A stretch of DNA of 49,424 nucleotides from an uncultured Clostridia bacterium (GCA_934647305.1 CAKUFI010000012.1:1-49424), one strand, 5' to 3'. Shown: positions 16,000 through 24,590, counted from the stretch's first letter. Notes: generated by a model not told the origin, from the sequence alone. Translations and numbers: made by a program.

Positions 16000-18123
16000 A
16001 TGATTGCGCACAAACACGCGACTCGCCTTGCCGCGCTGCTGATGGCGCTGGCCGTCTGCCTGTGCGCGCTGGCGCAGGGCTTTGCGGGCGGCCTGGCGGA
16101 GGCGGCGGGCGGCACGGGCGTGACGATGGAGTACGAGACGAAGCTCTTCGACACGAGCGAGCCGATCTCGGTCAACATCCTGATCGACGAGGCCGACTGG
16201 CAGAGCATGCTCGAAAACGCGACCGCCGAGGAATACGTCTCCTGCGATGTAGAGATCAACGGCACTAGATTCAGCAGCGTCGGCATTCGCCCCAAGGGCA
16301 ATACCAGTCTCTCCTCCATCGCCAGCGACCCGGATACCGACCGCTACAGTTTCAAGCTGGAGTTCGACCACTATGTGGACGGCCAGACCTGCTACGGCCT
16401 GGACAAGCTGATCCTGAACAACAACTACGCCGACGCGACCAGCATGAAGGAAGCGCTGGTCTACGACATGTTCGCCTTCCTGGGCGCGGACGCGTCCCTG
16501 TACAACTACGCCCGTGTCTCGGTCAACGGCGAGTACTGGGGCCTGTACCTGGCGCTCGAGGCGGTGGAGGAGAGCTTCCTGCTGCGCAATTACGGCGTGA
16601 ATTACGGCCAGCTCTACAAGCCCGAGGGCATGAGTATAGGCGGCAAGGCGGGTGGAAACGGTGGCTTTTCGCCGGATAATCTGCCGAATATGGACGGTTT
16701 TGACCCCGATAACCTGCCGGATATGGAGGATTTCAACGGCGAAGGCATGCCGGACGCGGGCGGCTTCTCTCCGGGCGACAGGCCCGATTCCGGCGGGACC
16801 ACGGACGAAGATGGCCAGTCGGGCGAGGCGAATCTCGCAGCCGGGTGGGGCGGCTTCTCGGGCATGGGCTCCGGCGGGGCCAACCTGAACTATTCTGACG
16901 ACGATCTGGACAGCTACTCGACCATCTGGGAAGGCGAAGTCACCGACTCGGGCAAGAAGGATCACCAGCGGGTGGTGGCCGCGCTCAAGAGCATCTCCGC
17001 GGGCGAGAACCTCGAGCAGGTCATGGATATCGACAACCTGCTTTTGTACATGGCCGTGCACATCTTCTCGGTCAACGAGGACAGCCTCAGCGGCTCCATG
17101 GCGCACAACTACTATCTCTATGAGTCGAATGGCGCGCTGAACCTGATCCCCTGGGACTATAACCTGGCCTTCGGGGGCATGAACGGCGGCGATGCGACCA
17201 GCATGGTCAACTCGGCCATCGACGACGCCTTTTCCTCCACCGACTTCTTCGACACGCTGATGGCGGACGACGAGTACCTGCTGGCTTACCACGAGTGCCT
17301 CTCCCGGCTGGTCAGCGAATACGTGAACGGCGGCGGGCTGGACGCGTTTTACACCCGCACGCGCAGCCTGATCGACGAGCTGGTGCGCGACGACCCGACC
17401 GCCTTTTACACCTACGACGAGTACGACCAGGCCGCGCAGACGCTCTACGACCTCGTGAAGCTGCGCGCGCAGTCGATCGAGGCGCAGCTGGACGGAAGCA
17501 TTTCCTCCACCGACAGCGGACGCAGCGATTCCGACGCGCTGATCGACGCCTCGGCCTACTCGCTGCAGACCATGGGCACGATGAACGGCAGCCGCGGCGG
17601 AGGCATGGGCGGTCAGGGCTTCGGCGGCAGTGCCCAGCGCACCTTCCCCGGCAGCCGTCCGAACGGCCAGTCCGCGCAGACGGATGACGCGGCCTCGACC
17701 GACGCGCAGCGCACCTTTCCGGGCAATCCGCCGAACGGCCAGTCCGCGCAGACGGACGACACGGCCTCGGCCGACGCGCAGCGCACCTTCCCGGGCAATC
17801 CGCCGGGCGGCCAGTCCGCGCAGACGGACGACACGGCCTCGGCCGACGCGCAGCGCACCTTCCCGGGCAGTCCGCCGGGCGGCCAGTCCGCGCAGACGGA
17901 CGACACGGCCTCGGCCGGCGCGCAACCGGACGGCGAACAGGCCCCACCCTCGGAGAACGCGCCCGGAAACCTCCCGGCAGGCGGGTCTGATTTCGAGGGG
18001 CGGCAAGGAAGCGGCCAGTCCGCCTCCGCGCGGAACAATAACCTGCTCCTGTACGGCGGCTGCATGCTGCTGATGCTGGCCGCGCTGCTCTTCGCAAGGC
18101 TCTATCGCGCGAACCGCCGCTGA
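16000..18123 (+). CDS. CotH family secreted protein with tandem-repeat tail
   Basis: A 707-residue protein. It has a signal peptide (RLAALLMALAVCLCALAQGF), then a CotH-type atypical kinase domain recognisable by FSSVGIRPKGNTSL, LDKLILNNNYADATSMKEAL, VNGEYWGLYLALEAVEE and PWDYNLAFGG. The domain is interrupted by a Gly/Pro/Asp-rich insert (about 212-295). It ends with a Ser/Thr/Gln/Pro-rich tail of four 24-residue repeats (QRTFPGNPPNGQSAQ type, about 545-640) and a C-terminal membrane helix followed by RLYRANRR. CotH of Bacillus phosphorylates spore coat proteins; this one is predicted to face outside, anchored by its C-terminus. GGGAGG precedes the ATG at 16000. The disordered tail may span the cell wall. 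Confidence 0.88.
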   Translation: MIAHKHATRLAALLMALAVCLCALAQGFAGGLAEAAGGTGVTMEYETKLFDTSEPISVNILIDEADWQSMLENATAEEYVSCDVEINGTRFSSVGIRPKGNTSLSSIASDPDTDRYSFKLEFDHYVDGQTCYGLDKLILNNNYADATSMKEALVYDMFAFLGADASLYNYARVSVNGEYWGLYLALEAVEESFLLRNYGVNYGQLYKPEGMSIGGKAGGNGGFSPDNLPNMDGFDPDNLPDMEDFNGEGMPDAGGFSPGDRPDSGGTTDEDGQSGEANLAAGWGGFSGMGSGGANLNYSDDDLDSYSTIWEGEVTDSGKKDHQRVVAALKSISAGENLEQVMDIDNLLLYMAVHIFSVNEDSLSGSMAHNYYLYESNGALNLIPWDYNLAFGGMNGGDATSMVNSAIDDAFSSTDFFDTLMADDEYLLAYHECLSRLVSEYVNGGGLDAFYTRTRSLIDELVRDDPTAFYTYDEYDQAAQTLYDLVKLRAQSIEAQLDGSISSTDSGRSDSDALIDASAYSLQTMGTMNGSRGGGMGGQGFGGSAQRTFPGSRPNGQSAQTDDAASTDAQRTFPGNPPNGQSAQTDDTASADAQRTFPGNPPGGQSAQTDDTASADAQRTFPGSPPGGQSAQTDDTASAGAQPDGEQAPPSENAPGNLPAGGSDFEGRQGSGQSASARNNNLLLYGGCMLLMLAALLFARLYRANRR
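17632..17919 (+). repeat. Four 72-bp tandem repeats inside the CotH gene
   Basis: Four in-frame copies of 72 bp, each starting with the codons for AQRTFPG. Copies 2-4 are nearly identical, and copy 1 is more diverged. The copy number probably varies between strains by slippage or recombination. Confidence 0.9.
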
Positions 18124-18142
18124 AGCGGTCTTGCCCGCAAAA

Positions 18143-18173
18143 CGCCCCGGAAGGCCTTACGCTTTCCGGGGCG
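18143..18173. terminator. Hairpin between convergent CotH and flavoprotein genes
   Basis: CGCCCCGGAA (18143-18152) pairs with TTCCGGGGCG (18164-18173). The T-tract is poor on either side, so terminator function is likely rather than certain. Confidence 0.5.
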
Positions 18174-18181
18174 GCTGTCTG

Positions 18182-18544
18182 TTATTCGTACTGTTCCGCG
18201 GCGGTCACCTGTACGCGCAGCAGGGCGTAATGCGGGTCGTCGGCCGAGGCAAAGCGCTTTTGGAGCGCGGGGCATTCCTCCAGCATGGCCTGGCGTAGCG
18301 CGCTGTCTGCGCATTCCCGCGCCGTGCCGCTGAGGCGAACCCACTGCCGCGTGCCGGGCCTGAGCGCCAGGAGCTGCACCTGCGGGCAGGCCTCGACCTG
18401 CCGGAACACCGCCTTATCGCGGGAGGTGGAGAGGAACAGGTCGCCCTCGCGCTGCATCACCGCGCCGAACGGACGGCCGCACGGTCTGCCCTCGTCCACG
18501 GTCAGCAGGAAGAACGCGCCGCACTCCCGCAGGAAGCTAATCAT
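18182..18544 (-). CDS. Pyridoxamine 5'-phosphate oxidase-like FMN-binding protein
   Basis: A 120-residue protein with the split-barrel flavin-binding fold of the pyridoxamine phosphate oxidase-like superfamily. FFLLTVDEGRPCGRPFGAV forms the first strands, DLFLSTSRDKAVFRQVE the FMN phosphate region, and QWVRLSGTARE follows. Small members bind FMN, F420 or heme and often detoxify or reduce small molecules; the substrate is unknown. Its ATG at 18544 overlaps the end of the metallo-hydrolase gene by 8 nt, so the two are co-translated. Family assignment is good. Confidence 0.8.
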   Translation of the reverse strand: MISFLRECGAFFLLTVDEGRPCGRPFGAVMQREGDLFLSTSRDKAVFRQVEACPQVQLLALRPGTRQWVRLSGTARECADSALRQAMLEECPALQKRFASADDPHYALLRVQVTAAEQYE

Positions 18545-20723
18545 CCCACGCCAGCTCCCTTCGCACGCCGCCTCCCAGCGCGGGCAGGTTCAGGTTCGCG
18601 AGCGCCGGGCAGTCGGCAAGGGCGTAGTATACGTCCAGCGTGGCGGTTGCGCCGTGCCGAACGGCGGGGGCGGAGGCGGTAACGCGCGCGGGCGCGTATT
18701 CGTCGGCAGACAGGCGTCCGAGCAGCGCGTCGGGGGCGGGGAAGGTCAGCGTGCGGCCGGAGCGGTTGCTCACGTACAGCACGGCGTGCAGCTGTCCGTC
18801 CTCATAGCGCAGGCTCTTCGCACTCAGGATCACGCGTCCCTGCTCGGTCAGCGGGCGGCGCGCGTCGTATCGGTTGTCGATCACCTTCACCCGCAGCGCG
18901 GCGCTTCGGCGGCTTCCGTCGGTCGCGGCGGCGTAGATCGTGGCCGTGCCGGGAGAAACGGCGGTCACGTTTCCCTGCGCGTCCACCTGGGCCACGCGGG
19001 CGTTCCCGCTCTTCCAGGTCAGTTCCTGAATCGTGGCGTTTTCCGGCAGCACCGCGGCGGTCAGCGTCACCCTGTCCGCGCCCTCCAGGCCGCACACCAG
19101 CGTGGTCGTCCCGGCGGTCAGCGTCACCTTCTGCACGTAGACCGGCCGCACGGTGACGGCGACGGTGCGTTCCCTGTCGCCCGCGCGCGCCGTAATCACG
19201 GTCTTGCCCACGCCCACCGCGCGCACCCTGCCCAGCCCGTCCACCGCGGCGACGGTCTCGTCGGCGCTCTCCCAGCGGACGGTCGGGTCGGTGGCGTTGG
19301 CGGGCGAAACCCTGGCGGTCAGGCCCTTTTCCTCGCCTAGCGTCAGCGTCAGGCGCGACGGCGATACCGACACGCTCCGCACCTCGACCGGCGCGATCGT
19401 CACGCGGCAGACCGCCTCCTGGCCGTTGTCCAGGCGCGCGCGAACCGCCGTCTCGCCCACGGACAGCGCGACAACCTTGCCCTTTGCGCTGACCGAGGCG
19501 ATCTTCTCGTCGTCGCTCGTCCAGGTCAGGTTCAGTCCGCGCGTCCCGGCGGGCAGAAGCGTGGCCCGGAGCGTCGCCGAAGCGCCCTGCCGCAGGGTCA
19601 GTTCCTCTTTGCTCAGGCGCACGCTGGCCGGGCTCACGGTCAGCCGGCAGTCGGCATACACGCCGTTGCCCGCGCTCACGCGAATCACGGTCTCGCCCGC
19701 CCGCAGCCCCTTCACGCGGCCCTGCCCGTCCACCGAGGCGATTTCCGGGTCGAGCACGGTATAGACGAAGGCGCTGACGAAGCCCCTGGGCTGTACCTGC
19801 GCGTGCAGGCTGGCGGTTTTGCCCTCGTAGACGGTGAGCGCTTCCTCGCGCAGCACCACCTTTTCAGGCCCGGACTGCGCGTCCACCCGCAGGCTTGTCC
19901 CATCCGAGTGGAAGACCACGTGGCCGTTCTGGCCGCCCGCGGTAATCAACACGCGCGCGCCCACGCCTGCCGCCCGCTGGAGCGACGTGCGTCCGGGCAG
20001 ATGCCTGTCGTCGGTGGAATAGAGCACGTACTGCGGCTTCGCGGCCTCGAACACGAGCTGATCGACCATCGCGTTGTGGTGCGGGTTCTTGAACACGTCG
20101 CACTTCAGCGCCCCGGGGTTTGCGCGCTCAAGCTGCTTGAGGGTGCTGCTGTATGCGTCGCCGGTCAGCAGGAAGCTGGTCTCGCCGTAGCTCAGGCGAA
20201 TGATGAGCGAGTTGAAATTCTCCGGCACGTAGGTCGGGCTGACGTAGGGCTGGTAGCTTGCCGGGCCGATCACGGTCAGCGTCGCCCCGCCCAATGTCAG
20301 CACGTCGCCTTGCTTCACATAGCGGTACGTTGCCTCGGCGACCGCCTGCTTCTCGGCTGCGTTTTCGGTCGTCAACAGCATGCATTTGCGCACGCCGTCG
20401 TGCGGCGCGATCACCTCGCCCACGTGCATCGCGGTCAGGATCTTTGCCCCGCCGCCCACGTGGTCGCGGTGCGCGTGCGTGCCGATGTAGTACCTGAGGG
20501 AGGAAATCCCCTGAGACTGCATATATTCGACAGCCTGCGTGCCGAAGCGCGGCATGCCCGAGTCGATAAACGCCGCCTCGCCGTCGCACACGATCAGTAT
20601 GCCGTCGTTGCGGTCGATGTTCATGAAGTGCACGTCCAGGCCGTCCGCCAGCGCGCATCCGCACAGGAGCAGGCAGGCCAGCGCGAGCGCGGCCAGCAGT
20701 TTTTTCAGGAAATTCAGGCGCAT
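18537..20723 (-). CDS. Secreted metallo-beta-lactamase-fold lipoprotein with four Big2 domains
   Basis: A 728-residue surface protein. A signal sequence ends in a lipobox-like LCGC (Cys about 23). The metallo-beta-lactamase domain of the ComEC C-terminal type follows, with the metal motif THAHRDH (His83, His85, Asp87, His88), AFIDSGMP before it and FLLTGDAYS after it. From about residue 285 there are four bacterial Ig-like group 2 (Big2) domains of about 80 residues, each with the kind of sequence seen in IASVDGQGRVKGLRAGETVI, then a small C-terminal beta domain. Such stand-alone ComEC-type hydrolases are often predicted nucleases or phosphodiesterases; the substrate is unknown. AAGGAGGG precedes the ATG. 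Confidence 0.85.
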   Translation of the reverse strand: MRLNFLKKLLAALALACLLLCGCALADGLDVHFMNIDRNDGILIVCDGEAAFIDSGMPRFGTQAVEYMQSQGISSLRYYIGTHAHRDHVGGGAKILTAMHVGEVIAPHDGVRKCMLLTTENAAEKQAVAEATYRYVKQGDVLTLGGATLTVIGPASYQPYVSPTYVPENFNSLIIRLSYGETSFLLTGDAYSSTLKQLERANPGALKCDVFKNPHHNAMVDQLVFEAAKPQYVLYSTDDRHLPGRTSLQRAAGVGARVLITAGGQNGHVVFHSDGTSLRVDAQSGPEKVVLREEALTVYEGKTASLHAQVQPRGFVSAFVYTVLDPEIASVDGQGRVKGLRAGETVIRVSAGNGVYADCRLTVSPASVRLSKEELTLRQGASATLRATLLPAGTRGLNLTWTSDDEKIASVSAKGKVVALSVGETAVRARLDNGQEAVCRVTIAPVEVRSVSVSPSRLTLTLGEEKGLTARVSPANATDPTVRWESADETVAAVDGLGRVRAVGVGKTVITARAGDRERTVAVTVRPVYVQKVTLTAGTTTLVCGLEGADRVTLTAAVLPENATIQELTWKSGNARVAQVDAQGNVTAVSPGTATIYAAATDGSRRSAALRVKVIDNRYDARRPLTEQGRVILSAKSLRYEDGQLHAVLYVSNRSGRTLTFPAPDALLGRLSADEYAPARVTASAPAVRHGATATLDVYYALADCPALANLNLPALGGGVRRELAWDD

Positions 20724-20749
20724 GGGAATCCCTCCTTATCGGCGAAAAG

Positions 20750-20795
20750 AAAGAAGCCCGGCCGCCCGGCAAGCGTCGGGAAACCGGGTCTCTGA
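20750..20795 (-). terminator. Weak terminator before the metallo-hydrolase gene
   Basis: On the minus strand CCCGG and CCCG pair with CGGG and CCGGG around about 8 nt, followed by CTTCTTTCTTTTC. It lies between the coiled-coil gene (ends 20806) and the metallo-hydrolase (starts 20723). It may give partial termination. Confidence 0.45.
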
Positions 20796-20805
20796 AAGGA
20801 ACGGG

Positions 20806-21456
20806 TCAGTTGCCGGAAATGTTCTTCAGGCTGGACTGCACGGCGGAGAGGGTGGACTGCACGTCGCGCTCAAGCTCGTGCAGCAGGTCCTCGACGTACT
20901 GGTTGGCCTCCATCTTCTGCTGGTTCACGTCCACGCGGGTGTCGTTCATCAGCTGGGCGGCCTCTTCGTGCGCGTGGCGCATGATTTCGGACTGCTCGAC
21001 CATCGCCCGGGCGCGCATCTCGGCCTGATGGATGGTCTCCTCGGCCTTGTCCTCGGCGTCGTGGATGGTGCGCTGGGCGGTCTGGGTCGCGTCCTTGATG
21101 GCGGCGTCGGCCCGCGCGTCGGCGGCGCGCACCTTGGCGTCGGCCTCGACCTCGGCGTCGTGGATGATGCGGTCGCGGTTGTCCAGGATCTGCTGGGCCT
21201 GGCGCACCGCCACCGGCAGGCAGTTGTAGATGTTGTCGATGATGCGCAGGCACATGTCCGCGTTCACCATCCGCTTGTTGCTCAGCGGAACCGGAGAGGC
21301 GCTTTCAAACATCTTGCCCAGGTAGAGCAGAAGCCGCTCCAGCTGGTCCATCGGCTCGTCGCCCTGGGGCTGCTGCCGGTCGTCCTGCTGATCATAGTCC
21401 TGCTCGTCCTGCGGCAGGTCGCGATTGTCGTCCTCGTAAAAACGTTCGTCGCTCAT
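20806..21456 (-). CDS. Coiled-coil protein linked to coaD/rsmD
   Basis: A 216-residue hydrophilic protein without signal or membrane segment. An acidic, Gln/Asp-rich N-terminus (to about residue 35) is followed by a helical part (MDQLERLLLYLGKMF, NADMCLRIIDNIYNCLPVAV). A long Ala/Glu/Arg coiled coil with many DAEVEAD and AEDKAEET units comes next. The type resembles proteins of Firmicutes often labelled ATPase subunit-like and found beside coaD and rsmD; some resemble DivIVA-like coiled coils. I do not know its function. AAGGAG lies 9 nt before the ATG at 21456. The ATG at 21498 would start inside coaD. Confidence 0.85.
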   Translation of the reverse strand: MSDERFYEDDNRDLPQDEQDYDQQDDRQQPQGDEPMDQLERLLLYLGKMFESASPVPLSNKRMVNADMCLRIIDNIYNCLPVAVRQAQQILDNRDRIIHDAEVEADAKVRAADARADAAIKDATQTAQRTIHDAEDKAEETIHQAEMRARAMVEQSEIMRHAHEEAAQLMNDTRVDVNQQKMEANQYVEDLLHELERDVQSTLSAVQSSLKNISGN

Positions 21457-21463
21457 GGGTTTG

Positions 21464-21961
21464 TCACTCCTTCCGATTGTCTGGGGTCGTCTTTTCATTC
21501 GCCGTCAGGCGCTTTTTCACCGACTCGCCCACCATGCCCTCGACCGAAGCGCCGTGGCGGATCAGGTCGCGCACGATGGAAGAGGTAATGTAGCCGTATT
21601 CGGGGGCGGTAAACAGGATCAGGGTTTCCAGGCCGCTGACGTGCCGGTTGGCTCCGGATAGCTGCTCCTCGAGCGCCACATCCTGCGCGCCGCGTACTCC
21701 GCGAAGCAGCACCTGGCAGCCGGATCGCCGGGCCATGTCCACGGTCAGGCCGCTGTCGGCCACTACGCGCACGTTGGGCAGGTCTTCCGTTTCCTCCCGC
21801 AGCATGTCCACGCGCTCGGGCACCGGAAACATGCCCTTTTTGTCCGGGTTGATCATCACGCCCACGACCACCTCGTCGAACAGGCGGCTGGCGCGGCGGA
21901 TCAGGTCGATATGGCCCAGCGTTGGCGGGTCGAAGCTGCCCGCGTAAAAGCAGCGCATCAT
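21464..21961 (-). CDS. coaD: Phosphopantetheine adenylyltransferase
   Basis: A 165-residue enzyme that adenylates 4'-phosphopantetheine, the fourth step of coenzyme A synthesis. AGSFDPPTLGHIDLIRRA carries the T/HxGH nucleotide-binding motif, LLRGVRG the substrate-binding Arg, and YGYITSSIVRDL the second nucleotide motif. The length is normal. Its ATG at 21961 overlaps the rsmD stop as ATGA and has GGAGGG upstream. rsmD-coaD adjacency is standard in Firmicutes. CoA and the phosphopantetheine of AcpP come from this pathway. Confidence 0.96.
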   Translation of the reverse strand: MMRCFYAGSFDPPTLGHIDLIRRASRLFDEVVVGVMINPDKKGMFPVPERVDMLREETEDLPNVRVVADSGLTVDMARRSGCQVLLRGVRGAQDVALEEQLSGANRHVSGLETLILFTAPEYGYITSSIVRDLIRHGASVEGMVGESVKKRLTANEKTTPDNRKE

Positions 21962-22506
21962 GACGCTTCCCTCCTGACAAAGGCGACGGCAGCCGCGCCG
22001 TACACGCGCTCGTCGCACACTTCGAATTTCTCCGGAAGGGACAGCGGCGCGTCGCTCGCGTGCTCCATCACCAGCACCGCGTCCCCGCTCAGCAGCCCGC
22101 GCTCGAAGAGCAGCGCCGCCGCCTGGCCGTAAACCTCGGTCATTCGGTAGGGCGGGTCGAGGAACACCAGGTCGAACGGCTCCGTCAGCTGCTCGACTGC
22201 CCGCCGCCAGTCGCACAGCAGCAGTCGGGTTTTCTCCTGCGCGCGGCAGGCCTCGACGTTTCGCCGGATCGAGTCCATCGCCTTTCGGGAGCAGTCGGCG
22301 AGCACGGCGAACTCCGCGCCCCGTGAAATCGCCTCCAGCGCCAGCGCGCCCGAGCCCGCGAACAGGTCGAGCACCCGCGCGCCCGGGGTCTCAAAGCGCA
22401 GGATGTTGAACAGAGACTCGCGCACCTTGTCGGCCGTGGGGCGGGTTTCCAGGCCTTCCGGCGCGAACAGCCGTCTGCCGCGCGCCTCGCCGCCGATGAT
22501 CCGCAT
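21958..22506 (-). CDS. rsmD: 16S rRNA (guanine966-N2)-methyltransferase
   Basis: A 182-residue Rossmann-fold methyltransferase that modifies G966 of 16S rRNA. It begins MRIIGGEARGRRL, has the SAM loop LDLFAGSGALALEAISRG and the catalytic motif LVFLDPPY. ETRPTADKVRESLFNIL is a family fingerprint. The ATG at 22506 follows GGGAGG; an in-frame ATG at 22563 lies upstream of the promoter -10. It heads a leftward unit with coaD, the coiled-coil protein and possibly the metallo-hydrolase. Confidence 0.95.
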   Translation of the reverse strand: MRIIGGEARGRRLFAPEGLETRPTADKVRESLFNILRFETPGARVLDLFAGSGALALEAISRGAEFAVLADCSRKAMDSIRRNVEACRAQEKTRLLLCDWRRAVEQLTEPFDLVFLDPPYRMTEVYGQAAALLFERGLLSGDAVLVMEHASDAPLSLPEKFEVCDERVYGAAAVAFVRREAS

Positions 22507-22534
22507 GCCGCCGCCTCCCGCTCTCTTTCTGTTT

Positions 22535-22563
22535 ATTATATCACATCTGCGCGCATTGCACAA
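22535..22563 (-). promoter_or_regulatory. Sigma-A promoter of rsmD-coaD
   Basis: On the minus strand TTGTGC (22563-22558) and TATAAT (22540-22535) are 17 bp apart, immediately downstream of the membrane protein gene that ends at 22571. Confidence 0.7.
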
Positions 22564-22570
22564 GTGCCCG

Positions 22571-23278
22571 TCAGACCTCGGCCTTGGGGGCGCGGTTGGC
22601 CTCGCGTTCGCGCTTCATCTTGCGCATCTTGCGGCGCTTGCCGCGGGCGATGTCCTTGAGCTTGCGCTCGCGCAGTTTGGGGCCGCACAGATAGCCCGCG
22701 AAGTCGCAGGCGGGCAGCAGCAGCGCGAAGGGGAAGAACAGCAGGTTCAGCACCTTCGCCGGAATCAGCGTGAACAGCGCCGCATAGGGCGAGAACACCA
22801 CGCGTGTGATCATCTGCACCCAGTTGACGGGCGCGGTGACCACGTCCTCCGGCTCGGTCATGTCCTCGATCAGAAAGCCGGTGCCGCTGTCGGAGGTCTC
22901 TTCCTCCTGCACGGCGGGCGCCTCGGGATACAGCGGATAGACCGCCGCGTTCACCGTGGCCAGCAGCAGGAACGGTATTACCATCACGATCAGCGCGCGC
23001 ACGCCGTTTTTGACGCTCCAGGTTTCGCTGTACTGCTGCTGATCGATTTTGCGGCCCTCCTTGACCTGACGGTCGAGCAGCGCGCCCAGCGTGCAGGCCT
23101 TTTCGCCGACGTAGCCGCCCTCGTTGAACAGCAGCACACCGAAGCCGACCAGCAGCAGCGCGCCCAGCGCCAGCTGCCAGCCCGTGCTGCCGATGCCGAT
23201 CACGAAGAAGATACTCAGCAGCATCAGTACCGCGTAAATGCCCCACATTCTTCCCGCATACTTAAAAGCCAGTTTCAT
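22571..23278 (-). CDS. Membrane protein of unknown function
   Basis: A 235-residue protein I do not recognise. Four hydrophobic segments are visible: IYAVLMLLSIFFVIGIG and WQLALGALLLVGFGVLLF near the N-terminus, ALIVMVIPFLLLATVNAAVY in the middle, and VLNLLFFPFALLLPACDFAG before the end. An acidic loop (about 125-155) separates the last two. The C-terminus is very basic (RGKRRKMRKMKRERE), which would face the cytoplasm and could bind nucleic acid or phospholipid heads. The ATG at 23278 follows AAAGGA, 37 bp after alr, so it is probably co-transcribed with alr. No function inferred. Confidence 0.85.
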   Translation of the reverse strand: MKLAFKYAGRMWGIYAVLMLLSIFFVIGIGSTGWQLALGALLLVGFGVLLFNEGGYVGEKACTLGALLDRQVKEGRKIDQQQYSETWSVKNGVRALIVMVIPFLLLATVNAAVYPLYPEAPAVQEEETSDSGTGFLIEDMTEPEDVVTAPVNWVQMITRVVFSPYAALFTLIPAKVLNLLFFPFALLLPACDFAGYLCGPKLRERKLKDIARGKRRKMRKMKREREANRAPKAEV

Positions 23279-23315
23279 AGGATTCACGTTCCTTTCCGCG
23301 TGTTCTCGCGCCGCC

Positions 23316-24425
23316 TCAGTCCACAAACTTCCGCGTGACGCGCTGGTTGAAGCTGAGCATAATCTCCCAGGGAATGGTTCCCGCCCAGGCGGCCAGTTCA
23401 TCGGGCGTGATGCGCTCGCCGCCCTGCTCGCCCATGAGCACCACCTCTTCGCCCATGGAGGCGCCGGGCACGTCGGTCACGTCCAGCATCATCTGATCCA
23501 TGCAGACCTTTCCGACCACGGGCACCCGCCTGCCGCGAAGCAGCGCCTGCGCCCGGTTGCCCAGCACGCGGTGATAGCCGTCGCCGTAGCCGATCGGTAC
23601 GGTCATGATGACCGACTCGCGCTGTGCCGTGAAGGTGCGGCCATAGCCCACCGTGTCGCCCGCCTCGATCGTCTCCACGCGCACCGGGTAGGTGGACAGC
23701 CGCTGCGCAGGCCGGATGCCCGGCAGCTGTTCATTCACCTCCGCGCCGTAGAGCGCGATGCCCGGGCGCACCATGTTGTGCCAGAATTCCTGGCCCAGCA
23801 CGATGCCGCTGCTGGCCGCCGCGTGCAGTATGGGCGTGTAGCCGGCCGCGTGAATGAGCTGCGCGGCGTGCAGGAAGCGCCTGTTCTGCTCGCGGGTGTA
23901 TTCAAGATCCGCGTCCGCGTCGCAGAAGTGCGTGAACGCGCCCTCCATGAACACCAGCGGCGATCTGTCCCACGCCGCCAGCAGGTCGATCAGCTCCCTG
24001 TCCGTGCGCACGCCCACCCGGCTCATGCCGGTGTCGATTTTCAGGTGTGCCAGCGCGATCAGGCCGCGTTTTTGCGCCTCGTCCTGCATCACCGAAAGCG
24101 AGTGCTCGTCGAATATCGCCTGCGCCACGCCATGGTTTACCGCCGCCCGCAGGCCCTCGTCGGTCGAGCCGCCCAGGATCAGTATGGGCGACTGAACGCC
24201 CGCCTCCCGCAGCGCGATGCTCTCGTCCACCGTGGCCACCGCCAGCGCGTGCGCGCCCGCCTTGACCATGGTCTGGGCCACCGGGATCATGCCGTGGCCG
24301 TAGGCGTCCGCCTTGACCACCGCCATGATGGCCGGAACGTCGTGAGTAAATTCCTGTATCACGCGAAAATTTTCCGCCAGCCGGCTCAACGAGACGGTCA
24401 GCGAGGTCGGTCTATACGTGCTCAA
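23316..24425 (-). CDS. alr: Alanine racemase
   Basis: A 369-residue PLP enzyme that interconverts L- and D-alanine for peptidoglycan. The PLP Lys is K38 in AVVKADAYGHG. The second catalytic residue, Tyr, is in VGYGRTF. KIDTGMSRVG and GKVCMDQMMLDVTDVP are family signatures. I chose TTG at 24425 because GGAGG lies 8 nt upstream and it gives the usual N-terminus; the ATG at 24476 would leave almost no leader after the promoter. It is transcribed with the small membrane protein downstream. Confidence 0.95.
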   Translation of the reverse strand: MSTYRPTSLTVSLSRLAENFRVIQEFTHDVPAIMAVVKADAYGHGMIPVAQTMVKAGAHALAVATVDESIALREAGVQSPILILGGSTDEGLRAAVNHGVAQAIFDEHSLSVMQDEAQKRGLIALAHLKIDTGMSRVGVRTDRELIDLLAAWDRSPLVFMEGAFTHFCDADADLEYTREQNRRFLHAAQLIHAAGYTPILHAAASSGIVLGQEFWHNMVRPGIALYGAEVNEQLPGIRPAQRLSTYPVRVETIEAGDTVGYGRTFTAQRESVIMTVPIGYGDGYHRVLGNRAQALLRGRRVPVVGKVCMDQMMLDVTDVPGASMGEEVVLMGEQGGERITPDELAAWAGTIPWEIMLSFNQRVTRKFVD

Positions 24426-24480
24426 TGGTCTGTCCTCCCGAGAATAATGCCTTGGATGCCTTGCACACTTTTCCATTTAT

Positions 24481-24509
24481 ATTATATCCCATCGACCGCG
24501 GAAATGCAA
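24481..24509 (-). promoter_or_regulatory. Sigma-A promoter of alr
   Basis: On the minus strand TTGCAT (24509-24504) and TATAAT (24486-24481) are 17 bp apart. Confidence 0.75.
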
Positions 24510-24561
24510 CGGCCTTTTTGTGACGCTTTCGCGAAGGACAATCCGTTTTTCAAACAGGCTC

Positions 24562-24590
24562 TTGCGCAACGGGCACGCATAGAGTATAAT
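24562..24590 (+). promoter_or_regulatory. Sigma-A promoter of the 24635 gene
   Basis: TTGCGC (24562-24567) and TATAAT (24585-24590) are 17 bp apart, divergent from the alr promoter. Confidence 0.7.

Noticed and set aside
17632..17919. CRISPR-like regular repeats
   Set aside because: The 72-bp units are contiguous without spacers and are in-frame coding repeats of the CotH tail; no cas genes are present.
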